Shown here: piece by piece, positions 16,727 to 26,365 of the stretch | Position numbering within the stretch: position 1 is the stretch's first letter | Layout: every line of letters starts with the position of its first letter | Made by a program: the position numbers and the translations under genes | Origin: Phosphitispora fastidiosa | GTDB taxonomy: Bacteria; Bacillota; Thermincolia; Thermincolales; UBA2595 | Assembly (NCBI RefSeq): GCF_019008365.1 | Contig: NZ_JAHHUL010000028.1 | Coordinates: forward strand, 1-36,426 | DNA: 36,426 nucleotides | Reading direction: 5' to 3' | The notes under the pieces: generated by a model | Seen by the model: the letters and a program-made list of their open reading frames with translations, nothing else | Told to the model about the DNA's origin: nothing | Database searches by the model: none

Positions 16727-16934
16727 GTGGCGGTAAGAAGCTCTGGAAGCTGATTATCGGCAAAAAGATGAAAAAGAAAGATTTAAAGTCTGCAGCAGGC
16801 GTCAGATCCAGCTTTATCACAAAACTTGGGCGTGATGAGCCTGTACGACTGTGCTTATGAAAATATGCGCTGCTCTGCAGTGCGATATTGGCGATATCAT
16901 GGAAATCATTCCTGACGAACCGAAAAGGATGTGA
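16727..16934 (+). pseudogene. Frameshifted XRE-family (Cro/C1-like) regulator
   Basis: Pieces of a small helix-turn-helix repressor are readable in different frames: KKLWKLIIGKKMKKKDLKSA, AGVRSSFITKLGRDEPV, then after a missing base LMKICAALQCDIGDIMEIIP and a stop at 16934. A GTG at 16727 with AAGGTG upstream would be the old start. About seven bases seem lost between it and KKLW, and one base at ~16849, so the regulator is dead. Intact relatives are ~70 aa. Its place directly ahead of the MORC-Z1 operon, behind the shared promoter, suggests that it once controlled that operon as a C-protein-like regulator. Confidence 0.8.
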
Positions 16935-17019
16935 CCACCGTGAGGGAATAATGCCGTCGGTTTACCTGATCAGCAGAGAAAAGTACAATTATTAGAATAT
17001 GGAGAAGAGGAGGCAAATT

Positions 17020-18483
17020 TTGAAGACTATTTGCTTGCCGCCGTATGCACCGACACTTATTGAGTCTACTCGTGCTATCGGCTATACACTAGAATCGGCA
17101 ATTGCCGACATTGTAGATAACAGTGTCTCAGCATCGGCTTCGTGTGCTGAAATCTTCTTCTTTCCGATTGGGGATTCATACATAGCAATACTGGACAACG
17201 GCTGCGGAATGAATGCTGGTGAGCTTGAAACTGCTATGCGCTATGGCAGCCAGAATCCGAATGACAAACGGGCGGCCACAGACTTAGGGCGTTTTGGGCT
17301 GGGTTTAAAAACAGCTTCTTTGTCACAGTGCCGCACATTGACAGTCGCCAGCAAAAAAGACGGCAACATTGAAGTCCGCCGCTGGGATATTGACTATGTA
17401 GTCAAGACTGGGGAGTGGTCGCTCATTGTGTTGGAAACCGAAGAAGAAATTAACGCAGTACCCCGCATCGATAACTTGCGTGAATTTGAAAGCGGCACAT
17501 TGGTTGTGTGGCAGAATCTTGACAGGCTCAAAGTCGGCGAATTGAATTTTGACTGCTCTATGGGCAGAAAGATGGATGATGTCCGTGCCCACCTCTCTCT
17601 GGTGTTCCATCGATACCTTAGCGGAGAAACCGGGCTGAAGAAGCTGCAGATTAAAATGAACGGAACTGCTATTGATTACGCCGACCCTTTTCTGACACGC
17701 AGGAACACACAGGTAATGGCTGATGAGGAGTTGTTTATTGAGGACGCAAAAGTCGTTGTCCGTCCATACATACTCCCCCACATCTCAAACTTATCCGCCG
17801 ATGAGATAGATAAACTTGGGGGCAAAGAGGGATTGCGGAAAAGCCAAGGGTTTTATGTATACAGGAATAAACGCCTTTTGGTTTGGGGGACATGGTTTCG
17901 CATGATGCGGCAGAGTGAGCTTTCCAAGCTGGCTCGGATTCAGGTCGACATACCAAATGATCTGGACAGCCTTTGGACGCTTGATATTAAAAAATCAACG
18001 GCTGTTCCCCCGGAGATCGTCAGAAACAATCTGGAATCCATTATTGAGCGGATGGCAGAGCGCAGCAAGCAGACGTGGGTATTCAGAGGGAAAAAGGAAA
18101 CGAATGACTCTGTTGTTCACATTTGGCAGCGGTTTAAGGGAACACAAGGCGGCTTTTTCTACGGCATTAACCGTGACCACCCTTTGGTAGAGATGTTCTT
18201 GGATGCACCGCCGCAAATAAGGCGGAATGTCGAAGCATTATTAAAGGCTATTGAAAACGGGATTCCGCTTAATCAGCTATACCTCGACTTAACATCAGAA
18301 AAGCCGCTTGAGAATGAAACCGAGGTCACGGCGAATGAAATAGAAAGCATGCTGAAATTGCTTATTGACCAGATGCCTTCAGTTGCAGCTAAAAGAGAGT
18401 TGCTGGACAGGCTTTCTGTGTCCGATCCATTTGTAAATTATCCTAAAATTATTGAGAGGTACCAAAATGGAGGCGATTTATAA
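17020..18483 (+). CDS. GHKL ATPase of the MORC/MutL-like restriction family
   Basis: TTG 17020 is preferred because AGAGGAGG ends six bases before it. An in-frame ATG at 16999 has no RBS and would add seven residues. Counting from 16999, the Hsp90/MutL-type ATP site is complete: N-box SAIADIVDNSVSA (33-45), ILDNGCGM (64-71), and glycine-rich lid DLGRFGLGLKTASLS (95-109). A ribosomal-S5-like transducer region probably follows, then a helical tail. MORC-like ATPases next to Z1, PD-(D/E)XK, AIPR and C5-methylase genes were described by Iyer, Abhiman and Aravind (2008) as a restriction-like system. It may act as an ATP-driven DNA clamp. Its stop overlaps the Z1 start (TAATG). Confidence 0.88.
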   Translation: MKTICLPPYAPTLIESTRAIGYTLESAIADIVDNSVSASASCAEIFFFPIGDSYIAILDNGCGMNAGELETAMRYGSQNPNDKRAATDLGRFGLGLKTASLSQCRTLTVASKKDGNIEVRRWDIDYVVKTGEWSLIVLETEEEINAVPRIDNLREFESGTLVVWQNLDRLKVGELNFDCSMGRKMDDVRAHLSLVFHRYLSGETGLKKLQIKMNGTAIDYADPFLTRRNTQVMADEELFIEDAKVVVRPYILPHISNLSADEIDKLGGKEGLRKSQGFYVYRNKRLLVWGTWFRMMRQSELSKLARIQVDIPNDLDSLWTLDIKKSTAVPPEIVRNNLESIIERMAERSKQTWVFRGKKETNDSVVHIWQRFKGTQGGFFYGINRDHPLVEMFLDAPPQIRRNVEALLKAIENGIPLNQLYLDLTSEKPLENETEVTANEIESMLKLLIDQMPSVAAKRELLDRLSVSDPFVNYPKIIERYQNGGDL

Positions 18484-21257
18484 TGGCTGTAACTAATGTT
18501 GAGCAATTGGAGGGCATGATTTCCTCAAACATAAATACGCAGTTCAAGGAAGTTCCTCCTAGCGAAGCGGAATTTGACAGGATAGCTGACACACTCAGAC
18601 AGTCACTTGCCTCGTTTTGCCCAGTGACGGATGACGAGTTTGAGGACTTGAAGCGAAGGCTCAAAGCCAACATAGTCGTCGTCATGGATATTGGTGTGGT
18701 GATTAAAGATGACAAACGGCCGCATCAATCTTGGCTCCCGTCACGGCGTTCTGAGCTCGACTTCTTCTTTTGGAACAGATATAAAAAGTATCTTGAAGAG
18801 ATAAAACACTGGAATCCAAGGGTAACTGGAAATCTTGGGCGTGTTTCTGATGAGATTGTCGACCTTCTGGGGGACCCCAAAGCGAAAGATGATTTCCAGC
18901 GGCGCGGCCTTGTACTGGGTGATGTGCAATCAGGAAAAACCGCTAATTACACAGCCATCTGCAACAAGGCGGCAGACACGGGTTATAGAGTTATCATTGT
19001 GCTTGCGGGTATGATGGAAAATCTGCGCCAGCAAACGCAGGAACGGTTGGACGCAGAATTTTCTGGCAGGAAGAGCGAATATTTCCTGGACCCAACTAAG
19101 AAGGAAATCAGGAATGAACCCGTCGGCGTTGGAAGATACGGAACGAATAAACGCATTGCTTCCTTCACATCTGTAATCAAGGATTTTGATATAAATATAC
19201 TGAAAAGCAACGACCTGTCGCTGCTCAGTGTGAGCGATCCTGTCGTATTTGTTGTTAAGAAGAATAAGAGTATCCTCAATAACCTCATACGGTGGCTGCG
19301 CAATAACAACACAGTCGCAGGGCAAAAAATCGATTTACCTATGCTCCTGATTGACGATGAGGCTGATAACGCTTCCGTCAACACCAAAAAGGAGGACGAA
19401 GATCCGACGGCAATCAACGAAGCGGTTCGGACACTTTTGGCGTTGTTTCGGCAAGCGTCATATTTAGGTATAACCGCAACGCCATATGCGAATATTTTCA
19501 TCAATCCTGAAACCACTGACGACATGCGCGGAGATGATCTGTTCCCGCGGGATTTCATTTACTCCCTGGCACCGCCGTCGAACTATATTGGGTCAGATAG
19601 TATCTTTGGCGTGGAAGCACCTTTCAGGGAAGCTCTTGAAGAATTACACCCGCAAGAAATGGATGCCTTTTTCCCGTTCAGCCATAAAAAAGGGCATCCG
19701 GTCACCGAGTTGCCTCCGAGCATGAAAGAAGCTATGGCGTATTTCCTGCTTATAAACGGCATTCGTGATGTGCGCGGAGATTACAAGGCTCACCGTTCCA
19801 TGATGATTCATGTCAGCAGATTTACGGATGTTCAAAACCAAATCCGCGATCTGGCAACTGAGTGGATTTTGCAAATGCGTTCTGATTTACAAAACTACTC
19901 GCGTTTGTCTGAAAAAGAAAGCAGTAAAATACCTGGCATTGCCTACTTGAAAGCTGTCTGGGACAAGCATTTTCTAGGTGAAAAAGCTGGTGTGCCGGGT
20001 AATCCTATGCCATGGCACATGTTCCTTTCGGAGTATTTGTTTAAGGCTGCAGCACCGATAGATGTACGGGCGGTCAACCAGCAGAGCGGCTCCACAAGCC
20101 TTGATTACTTCAATCATCGCGAGGATGGTCTGCGTGTTATCGCAGTGGGCGGCAACAGCCTGTCCAGAGGGTTAACACTTGAAGGGTTATGCGTAAGCTA
20201 TTTCTACCGAAAATCCCAAATGTACGATACATTACTACAAATGGGGCGATGGTTTGGTTACCGTCCCGGATACGATGACCTGTTCAAGATTTGGATAAGC
20301 GTAGAGGCCATCGACTGGTACGGATACATAACGGCAGCGGCGGAAGAGCTTAAGCTCGAAATTGCACGGATGAAGAACGCCAACCTCACACCGCTGGAGT
20401 TCGGGCTGAAGGTTCGGCAAGACCCAGCTTCCCTAATCGTCACCGCAAGAAACAAGATGCGGGCAGGTACGATGGTAAAACGCCCTGTTACAGTTTCCGG
20501 GCGCTTGCTGGAAACTCCGCGGCTAAAAGCCGACGCTGCATCTCTGAAAGCCAATGAGGATGTATTCAAGGAATTTGTCCGTCGGCTGGATACCATAGGA
20601 CAGCGGACTGCTCGGGAAGACGCACGCTATTTCTGGGAGGGCATTAATAAAGACGAAGTCGAGCAGCTTCTCCGTGATTTCAAAACTCACCCGTGGCATC
20701 TCTCGTTCCAGGGACAAGCACTTGCAGACTTTATCAGAGACAAAATGGGCAATGCCTCATGGGATGTTGTTATTGCCGAAGGTTCCGTAGAAAATTCCTA
20801 TACAGAGTTGTATTGCGGCACTGAACAGCTGCCGATGAAACCAGAAAAACGCACCATTATTGCGACGCGAGAGCAAATCAGTATCAGCGGAACGAAGGTG
20901 CGTGTAGGCGCCGGCGGCGCAACAAAGCTAGGGTTAACGAAAGAGCAGCGGGAGGAAGCTGAAGCTGCATTCAGGCGGGACCACACCGGCAAACTGCACG
21001 TTTCCGACAGCGCTTACTTAATTGAAGGTCGTGCGCCCATTTTGATGCTGCACGTTATAGCCGTTGACCGGAACGGCACCGATAAAAACGGCAAGGTGCG
21101 GACACAAATTGTAGAGGGCTGCCAAGTGCCGGATTTCCTTTTTGCGCTGGGTGCGGGCTTCCCGTTGACAGGGCTGCCCGAAGAAACAGCAAGTTATATG
21201 GTTAATATGGTTGAACTAAGCAGTTACTATGATTCCGAGGAGGATAACGACGAATGA
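18483..21257 (+). CDS. Z1-domain superfamily II helicase-like ATPase
   Basis: This 924-aa protein carries SF2 motor motifs: Walker A LVLGDVQSGKTANY (~143-156), Walker B LLIDDEADNAS (~287-297), GITATPYANIF (~330-340), GGNSLSRGLTLEGL (~555-568) and the arginine-finger motif QMGRWFGYRPG (~585-596). The last two are signatures of the Z1 domain. The N-terminal ~140 residues and a ~300-residue C-terminal part are specific to the family. It probably moves or remodels DNA for the neighbouring nuclease. It overlaps the ATPase upstream (TAATG) and the nuclease downstream (ATGA), so the proteins are probably made in matched amounts and may form a complex. Confidence 0.93.
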   Translation: MAVTNVEQLEGMISSNINTQFKEVPPSEAEFDRIADTLRQSLASFCPVTDDEFEDLKRRLKANIVVVMDIGVVIKDDKRPHQSWLPSRRSELDFFFWNRYKKYLEEIKHWNPRVTGNLGRVSDEIVDLLGDPKAKDDFQRRGLVLGDVQSGKTANYTAICNKAADTGYRVIIVLAGMMENLRQQTQERLDAEFSGRKSEYFLDPTKKEIRNEPVGVGRYGTNKRIASFTSVIKDFDINILKSNDLSLLSVSDPVVFVVKKNKSILNNLIRWLRNNNTVAGQKIDLPMLLIDDEADNASVNTKKEDEDPTAINEAVRTLLALFRQASYLGITATPYANIFINPETTDDMRGDDLFPRDFIYSLAPPSNYIGSDSIFGVEAPFREALEELHPQEMDAFFPFSHKKGHPVTELPPSMKEAMAYFLLINGIRDVRGDYKAHRSMMIHVSRFTDVQNQIRDLATEWILQMRSDLQNYSRLSEKESSKIPGIAYLKAVWDKHFLGEKAGVPGNPMPWHMFLSEYLFKAAAPIDVRAVNQQSGSTSLDYFNHREDGLRVIAVGGNSLSRGLTLEGLCVSYFYRKSQMYDTLLQMGRWFGYRPGYDDLFKIWISVEAIDWYGYITAAAEELKLEIARMKNANLTPLEFGLKVRQDPASLIVTARNKMRAGTMVKRPVTVSGRLLETPRLKADAASLKANEDVFKEFVRRLDTIGQRTAREDARYFWEGINKDEVEQLLRDFKTHPWHLSFQGQALADFIRDKMGNASWDVVIAEGSVENSYTELYCGTEQLPMKPEKRTIIATREQISISGTKVRVGAGGATKLGLTKEQREEAEAAFRRDHTGKLHVSDSAYLIEGRAPILMLHVIAVDRNGTDKNGKVRTQIVEGCQVPDFLFALGAGFPLTGLPEETASYMVNMVELSSYYDSEEDNDE

Positions 21258-22195
21258 GAACAACGCCTGAAATCCTCCAAAGGCAATGGAACAGCATCGA
21301 CTACAAGGACGGCGGGTTCTTGCAGATTGATACCCAGCACCCGCTTGAATGGCACATTGGTTATCAGTCAATTAGCCAGAAAACCCTGTTACTTGTTTGT
21401 ACCACGGATATTGGAACAATCGAATCCTCAAAATCTATGTCGGTAACCCGCCGCAAGAGGGAGACCGATAACCGCTGGACGCTTTCGTTTGAACTTCTCC
21501 GTAACGAACAAGAAGGTGTTTTTGCCATCCTTTGCTCTGATATTATTGAGCACTCACGTTCGGCATCAAATGAAAAAGAATCATTGGCACTGGTCATCAG
21601 CCGCTACAAGCAATGGAGCCGGTTACTGGAATCACAAAGAAGAGGATTGATGGACGAAAATAGCCGGAAGGGATTGCTTGGTGAACTCCTGTTTTTACAG
21701 GAACAAATTGAAGAAAGAGATTCCGCCTTGGCTGCAATACAGGGCTGGGTAGGCGCGGACGGCGCTGACCAAGATTTCATATATGAAGATGGCTGGCACG
21801 AAGTAAAAAGCGTTGGCGCCTCTGCAACGGCCGTAACTATTTCTTCACTTGAGCAGCTTGACTGCGCCGGTGAAGGTGAACTTGCAGTAATGCGTATTGA
21901 CAAGGCCGCTCTAGATAAGGCGGGTGCATTATCACTTAACGATGCGGTACGGCAGATCAGCATCAAGTTAACTGACGCCACAGATGCGCTGGACTTATTT
22001 CGCTTAAAACTGAGTGCATACGGTTATATCGATTTACAGGAATATTCTGAACAGAAATATTACTGCTCCGGTTTGCAACGGTACGGCGTGAATGACACAT
22101 TCCCAAGGCTCATAAGGCGAAACGTTCCAACACAAGTTGAATCTTTGCATTACGAATTAAGCCTGTCCTCGCTGGCAGACTGGCTGAAAGGGTGA
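21254..22195 (+). CDS. PD-(D/E)XK nuclease-like protein (DUF4420 type)
   Basis: This 313-aa protein starts ATG 21254, overlapping the Z1 stop by ATGA. The nuclease core is visible as GLLGELLFLQ (Glu ~143), then GADGADQDFIY (Asp ~174), then WHEVKSVG (Glu and Lys ~182-184), giving the E...D...ExK pattern of restriction endonucleases. It is the partner gene usually found beside Z1 proteins and the likely DNA-cutting subunit. The N-terminal ~130 residues resemble a binding domain and have no recognised motif. Cleavage presumably needs the Z1 and MORC-like ATPases, which is an inference from operon structure. Confidence 0.87.
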   Translation: MRTTPEILQRQWNSIDYKDGGFLQIDTQHPLEWHIGYQSISQKTLLLVCTTDIGTIESSKSMSVTRRKRETDNRWTLSFELLRNEQEGVFAILCSDIIEHSRSASNEKESLALVISRYKQWSRLLESQRRGLMDENSRKGLLGELLFLQEQIEERDSALAAIQGWVGADGADQDFIYEDGWHEVKSVGASATAVTISSLEQLDCAGEGELAVMRIDKAALDKAGALSLNDAVRQISIKLTDATDALDLFRLKLSAYGYIDLQEYSEQKYYCSGLQRYGVNDTFPRLIRRNVPTQVESLHYELSLSSLADWLKG

Positions 22196-22200
22196 ACCAT

Positions 22201-24285
22201 ATGGACGCACAGGAATTCCGAAAAGATTTTATAGAAGGAGTTAAAGCCGAGGCGGCAGCCACCGGCGAGGGTTCCAGCGCGTCATTCGTGAGTGCTTTTG
22301 CTCAGTATCTGCAGGAAGCAGAATTCCTTATGGACTTCACCGCTGCCTACTTTGAGGGGACAGGAAAGCGCAACCGAAAGCTGCGTGTTGACGGATATGT
22401 TTACGATGAGTTTGACAAAACCATGAGCCTGATAATCGCCGACTATGATGCTTCTGAAAGTGAGCGGGTGCTTGCCAGAACTCAGGCCCGACAATTGCAG
22501 GAACGGTTAAGTGCTTTTGTAGACCACGCACTGAATTCCACCCTTCACCGTGAAGTTGAGATGAGCAGACCCTGCTCTGACTTAGTGGACTTACTGCGCG
22601 AAAAACGCCGGGAAATCCGCAAATATCAGCTTTTGATATTTACGACGGCCATCATCAGCGCCACAATAACCAAACTCGAGTCCGCTGATATTGATGGGGT
22701 TTCCTCCGAGTGCCAAATATGGAATATTGACCGCTTATTCAAAGTCTGCGGTTCAGACACGGGACGGCACATCATTGAGATTGACTTCAAAGAGCATTCC
22801 GAGCATGGCATCCCTTGCGTGGAGGCAAGCGGTACCGCAACAAAAGACTTTAAGAGTTACCTGTGCATTATCCCCGGTGCCCTGCTGGCGGATATTTATG
22901 ACAAATACGGGAGCGGTTTGCTGGAAGGCAATGTACGGTCGTTTCTTTCCACTAAAGTAGCAGTAAACAAAAAAATACGCGCTACTATTCTGCAATACCC
23001 TGAAAGGTTTTTCGCTTACAACAACGGTATTTCTGCTACCGCAATGGATATTCAAATCGAATCCGCTCCACAGGGGCAGTTTCTTGTCTCTGTAAGGGAT
23101 TTTCAGATAATTAACGGCGGTCAGACTACTGCGTCTCTGTCAAATGCGAGGTTCCGTGATAAAGCCGACCTTAGCACCATCTTTGTGCAAATGAAGCTTA
23201 CAGTAATTGAGAGGACACTGGAAGAGGAGGCAACCGAGCTTGTTCAGAACATTTCACGTTCCTCTAACAGCCAAAACAAAGTCAGCGATGCCGATTTCTT
23301 CTCAACGCATCCATATCATGTCCGTATGGAGAGATTTTCTCAGCGTCTGTACGCAAGAGCGGTTGGCGGTCTTCAGCACGAAACGAAGTGGTTTTACGAG
23401 CGGGCGCGCGGGCAGTATCTGCAGAAACAGATGCGGATGACTGCTGGCGAGAAAAAGAAGTTCCTGCTCCAGAATCCGAAGAATCAGCTTATAACGAAAA
23501 CCGACCTTGCAAAGGTTCGGAACACTTGGAGGGGTTTGCCCCATACTGTAAGCCGTGGTGCGCAAACTAATTTTGCCGAGTTTGCGAAAACGACAAGTGA
23601 CGAGTGGGAAGCATCTGATGACGGGCTTGTTTTCAACGAAAAGTATTTTCAAGAAAGCGTTGCTTTAGTCCTGATATTTAGGTATAGTGAACTGATGGTG
23701 ACACATCAGCCATGGTATTCACAAGGTTATCGTGCCAATATTGTAACCTATACCATTGCTCTTTTTCATATGCTTATACAGAAACAGTTTCCGGGAATGG
23801 ATTTGGATTTGATGAATATCTGGACACGTCAAAACGTCCCGGATGCTGTTGCCAATGCTCTGACCGAATTGTCTGAACTTGTTTATGATAAGCTGACCGA
23901 CCCGCAAAGAGGAGTTGAAAACGTTACCCAGTGGTGCAAACAAGAAGGGTGCTGGAGAAACGTTCAAAGTATCGATTACAGATTATCACCTGAAATTGAG
24001 GCGTGCCTCATTGGACGAGAAGAGCGAAAAGCCGCTGAAAGGGAAGCTAAAGCTGACCAGCGGATAGTTTCGGATGCAGAAATTATGACTAAGATTGTAG
24101 AACTTTCTCAGGTGCAATGGCAAAATGCTCTGAGTTTTGCCACGGGCAGGCGGATGATTACGCCAGATGAACACACTGCCCTGCGAATTGCATGTCAGAT
24201 ACCTCAAAAAATGCCAACTCCGATCCAATGCAAAAGACTTCTTTCTGTACTGGAACGGTTACAGGAGGAGGGATTTAAGCTATGA
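22201..24285 (+). CDS. AIPR-family abortive-infection-type protein
   Basis: ATG 22201 is chosen because AAAGGG ends eight bases before it. A GTG at 22192 lies inside that RBS. The ~694-aa protein carries the AIPR signature: RFFAYNNGISATAMDI (~280-295) and FQIINGGQTTASLSNA (~303-318). It has a charged Glu/Lys-rich segment near residue 600. AIPR proteins (abortive infection phage resistance) occur as a fixed member of Z1-nuclease operons. Their biochemical action is not well established. The gene overlaps the previous one by its RBS and the following methyltransferase by ATGA, so it is firmly part of this operon. Confidence 0.9.
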   Translation: MDAQEFRKDFIEGVKAEAAATGEGSSASFVSAFAQYLQEAEFLMDFTAAYFEGTGKRNRKLRVDGYVYDEFDKTMSLIIADYDASESERVLARTQARQLQERLSAFVDHALNSTLHREVEMSRPCSDLVDLLREKRREIRKYQLLIFTTAIISATITKLESADIDGVSSECQIWNIDRLFKVCGSDTGRHIIEIDFKEHSEHGIPCVEASGTATKDFKSYLCIIPGALLADIYDKYGSGLLEGNVRSFLSTKVAVNKKIRATILQYPERFFAYNNGISATAMDIQIESAPQGQFLVSVRDFQIINGGQTTASLSNARFRDKADLSTIFVQMKLTVIERTLEEEATELVQNISRSSNSQNKVSDADFFSTHPYHVRMERFSQRLYARAVGGLQHETKWFYERARGQYLQKQMRMTAGEKKKFLLQNPKNQLITKTDLAKVRNTWRGLPHTVSRGAQTNFAEFAKTTSDEWEASDDGLVFNEKYFQESVALVLIFRYSELMVTHQPWYSQGYRANIVTYTIALFHMLIQKQFPGMDLDLMNIWTRQNVPDAVANALTELSELVYDKLTDPQRGVENVTQWCKQEGCWRNVQSIDYRLSPEIEACLIGREERKAAEREAKADQRIVSDAEIMTKIVELSQVQWQNALSFATGRRMITPDEHTALRIACQIPQKMPTPIQCKRLLSVLERLQEEGFKL

Positions 24286-25913
24286 GTCCTGACGCAGAAT
24301 CAAAGTACAGCGTTGTTGATTTGTTTGCCGGTGCAGGCGGGCTTAGCTATGGGTTTCTTCAAACAGGCAGATTCTCCATAAAGGCAGCCTTTGAGAACAA
24401 CCACAATGCACAGAAAACTTATAAGCGTAACCACGGAAATACTGCGGTTTATAATGACGTTGCCGACGCCCTTAGCGATGACGTAAAAGTGAAACTCGGC
24501 AAAGTAGATGTTGTCATCGGAGGACCACCGTGCCAAGGGTTTTCTAATGCAAATCGGCAGAAGAACCATGCTATCAGTCAGAATAACTCGCTTGTAAAGA
24601 AGTTCGTTCAGGTCGTACTTCATCTGAACCCGATGGCGTTCGTAATGGAGAATGTGAGCATGCTGCAGTCGGATGTTCACCGTTTTTATGTAGATAAAAC
24701 CGATGCGGAAACCATAGAAAAATACAGCATTAAAACCACCCCCTCGGAGATTCAGCTTCTTGACTCAGAGTTCATATTTCCGGGCGTTGCTGACATTGCA
24801 AGAAACATGACACGGATTTCAAGTTATCTTTGGAAAGAGAACGACTATTTATCGCTCAATGTAGTATTCAAAACACGCAATAATCCCAAAAAGTTATGTG
24901 CTTCGTTGGAAAAACACAAAAAAAGGCTTCTTGCACTCGCGAACAACCTTGTTGCGGCATTTGATGAAAACGACTCTATTTTGAAACACTCATATGCTGC
25001 AGGTGTGGCAATACAAAGTTATTTTACCGCTACTGCAACCTACGAGGCCGCCGAAAAACTTTGCAGGGCGATCATGCCGGCAATTATGCTGCAACGAATG
25101 CTCTCAAAGGCAAAGGAAATAATGGATAACCGTATCGTGGTTGACCACTATTCAACCGAGAACGGTCTTGTTGCCCATGTCACTTCTATGGCGGTGATAG
25201 ACTATATTGAATCCATTCTGGGAGCCACAAGCACAGGATACAGCATAAATTATGGTGTTTTACCGGCCGTTGCCTTTGGTGCGCCTCAAAAGCGGATGCG
25301 CTTTGTTCTCATCGGTGTAAAAAAGTCCATATGTGATGATGTTAAGCTTCTAACCGGCACATTCACTGAAGCAAACTATCGTACGGTTAAAGATGCGATT
25401 AAGGATTTAGAGGAAATTGAGACGGCAACTGAGGTGTCTGACGGAGACCAAGGAGTACAGTTACCTGACGCTCCGAAAGACATAAGTGAGCTTGGAAAAC
25501 AACTGCGCGATTCAAAAAATCTTTGCAATCATGTTTCTACGGCAACAACCTCAGACGCACTGGAACGGTTTATGGCGATTAAGCCAGGAGACAATTTCCA
25601 CAGCTTGCCGCCAGAACTTAAAACCACTTACTCTGATACGGAGCGCACACAAAAAACCATTTATCTGCGTTTAAAATACGACGAACCATCCGGCACAGTT
25701 GTCAATGTCCGGAAATCTATGTGGATTCATCCAGTGAAGCATCGCGCCCTCAGTATACGAGAAGCAGCGCGTTTGCAGACTTTCCCCGATAGTTTCGTGT
25801 TCTGCGGAACCAAGGATTCACAATACCAGCAGGTAGGCAATGCAGTGCCTCCGATGCTAGCAAAGGCAATAGCAGAGCATCTGTGCGGATATTTGGATTG
25901 TGGAAGCAAATAG
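24282..25913 (+). CDS. DNA (cytosine-5) methyltransferase with a large internal insertion
   Basis: This 543-aa enzyme transfers methyl from SAM to cytosine C5. Motif I is VVDLFAGAGGLSYGF (11-25), motif IV IGGPPCQGFSNA with catalytic Cys84, motif VI VMENV (121-125), motif VIII APQKRMRFVLIG (~335-346) and motif X QQVGNAVPPMLAKAI near residue 517. About 210 residues separate motifs VI and VIII, where compact enzymes such as M.HhaI have roughly 40. The extra helical block (~130-320) is an unrecognised insertion. It probably marks host DNA for the adjacent nuclease system. The recognition sequence cannot be read from the protein. Confidence 0.94.
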   Translation: MSPDAESKYSVVDLFAGAGGLSYGFLQTGRFSIKAAFENNHNAQKTYKRNHGNTAVYNDVADALSDDVKVKLGKVDVVIGGPPCQGFSNANRQKNHAISQNNSLVKKFVQVVLHLNPMAFVMENVSMLQSDVHRFYVDKTDAETIEKYSIKTTPSEIQLLDSEFIFPGVADIARNMTRISSYLWKENDYLSLNVVFKTRNNPKKLCASLEKHKKRLLALANNLVAAFDENDSILKHSYAAGVAIQSYFTATATYEAAEKLCRAIMPAIMLQRMLSKAKEIMDNRIVVDHYSTENGLVAHVTSMAVIDYIESILGATSTGYSINYGVLPAVAFGAPQKRMRFVLIGVKKSICDDVKLLTGTFTEANYRTVKDAIKDLEEIETATEVSDGDQGVQLPDAPKDISELGKQLRDSKNLCNHVSTATTSDALERFMAIKPGDNFHSLPPELKTTYSDTERTQKTIYLRLKYDEPSGTVVNVRKSMWIHPVKHRALSIREAARLQTFPDSFVFCGTKDSQYQQVGNAVPPMLAKAIAEHLCGYLDCGSK

Positions 25914-25948
25914 CATGATCCGAGAGGAACCATTTCGGAGGCAGTCAT

Positions 25949-26365
25949 ATGGCGGATACACATTCTAAAGAAACCAGAAGCTACAATATGTCACACATCA
26001 GAAGCCGGAACACACAACCGGAGACAATGGTGCGAAAGTTCCTGTTTTCTAAAGGACTGAGGTTCAGAAAAAATGACAAAAGATACCCTGGTCATCCTGA
26101 TATTCTGCTTTCGAAGTACAGAGCAGCTGTGTTCATAAACGGCTGTTTCTGGCACTGCCACGAGGGATGCTCTGATTTTGTTCTTCCAAAGTCCAATCAG
26201 GACTACTGGGAGCCAAAGCTTAGGAAAAATCGCAAACGTGATGAAGAAAACTATGCTGCCCTTAGAAAAGATGGATGGAATGTGTATATCGTCTGGGAAT
26301 GTGAACTGAAAAAGGCTGCCGGGGATGAGCGACTTGAGCAACTGTATCTGCAGATAACTAAATGA
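25949..26365 (+). CDS. vsr: Vsr-type very-short-patch mismatch endonuclease
   Basis: This 138-aa protein is about the length of E. coli Vsr. It has the family path SYNMSHIRSRNTQPE, YPGHPDILLSKYRAAVFING, CFWHCHEGC, then YWEPKLRKNRKRD and a WECELKK end. Catalytic Asp51 (in GHPD) falls at the same number as in E. coli Vsr, and the zinc ligands (CFWHCHEGC) are present. Vsr nicks T:G mismatches arising from deamination of 5-methylcytosine, so it protects sites methylated by the C5 methyltransferase encoded 35 bases upstream. ATG 25949 follows GGAGG. It closes the operon. Confidence 0.95.
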   Translation: MADTHSKETRSYNMSHIRSRNTQPETMVRKFLFSKGLRFRKNDKRYPGHPDILLSKYRAAVFINGCFWHCHEGCSDFVLPKSNQDYWEPKLRKNRKRDEENYAALRKDGWNVYIVWECELKKAAGDERLEQLYLQITK

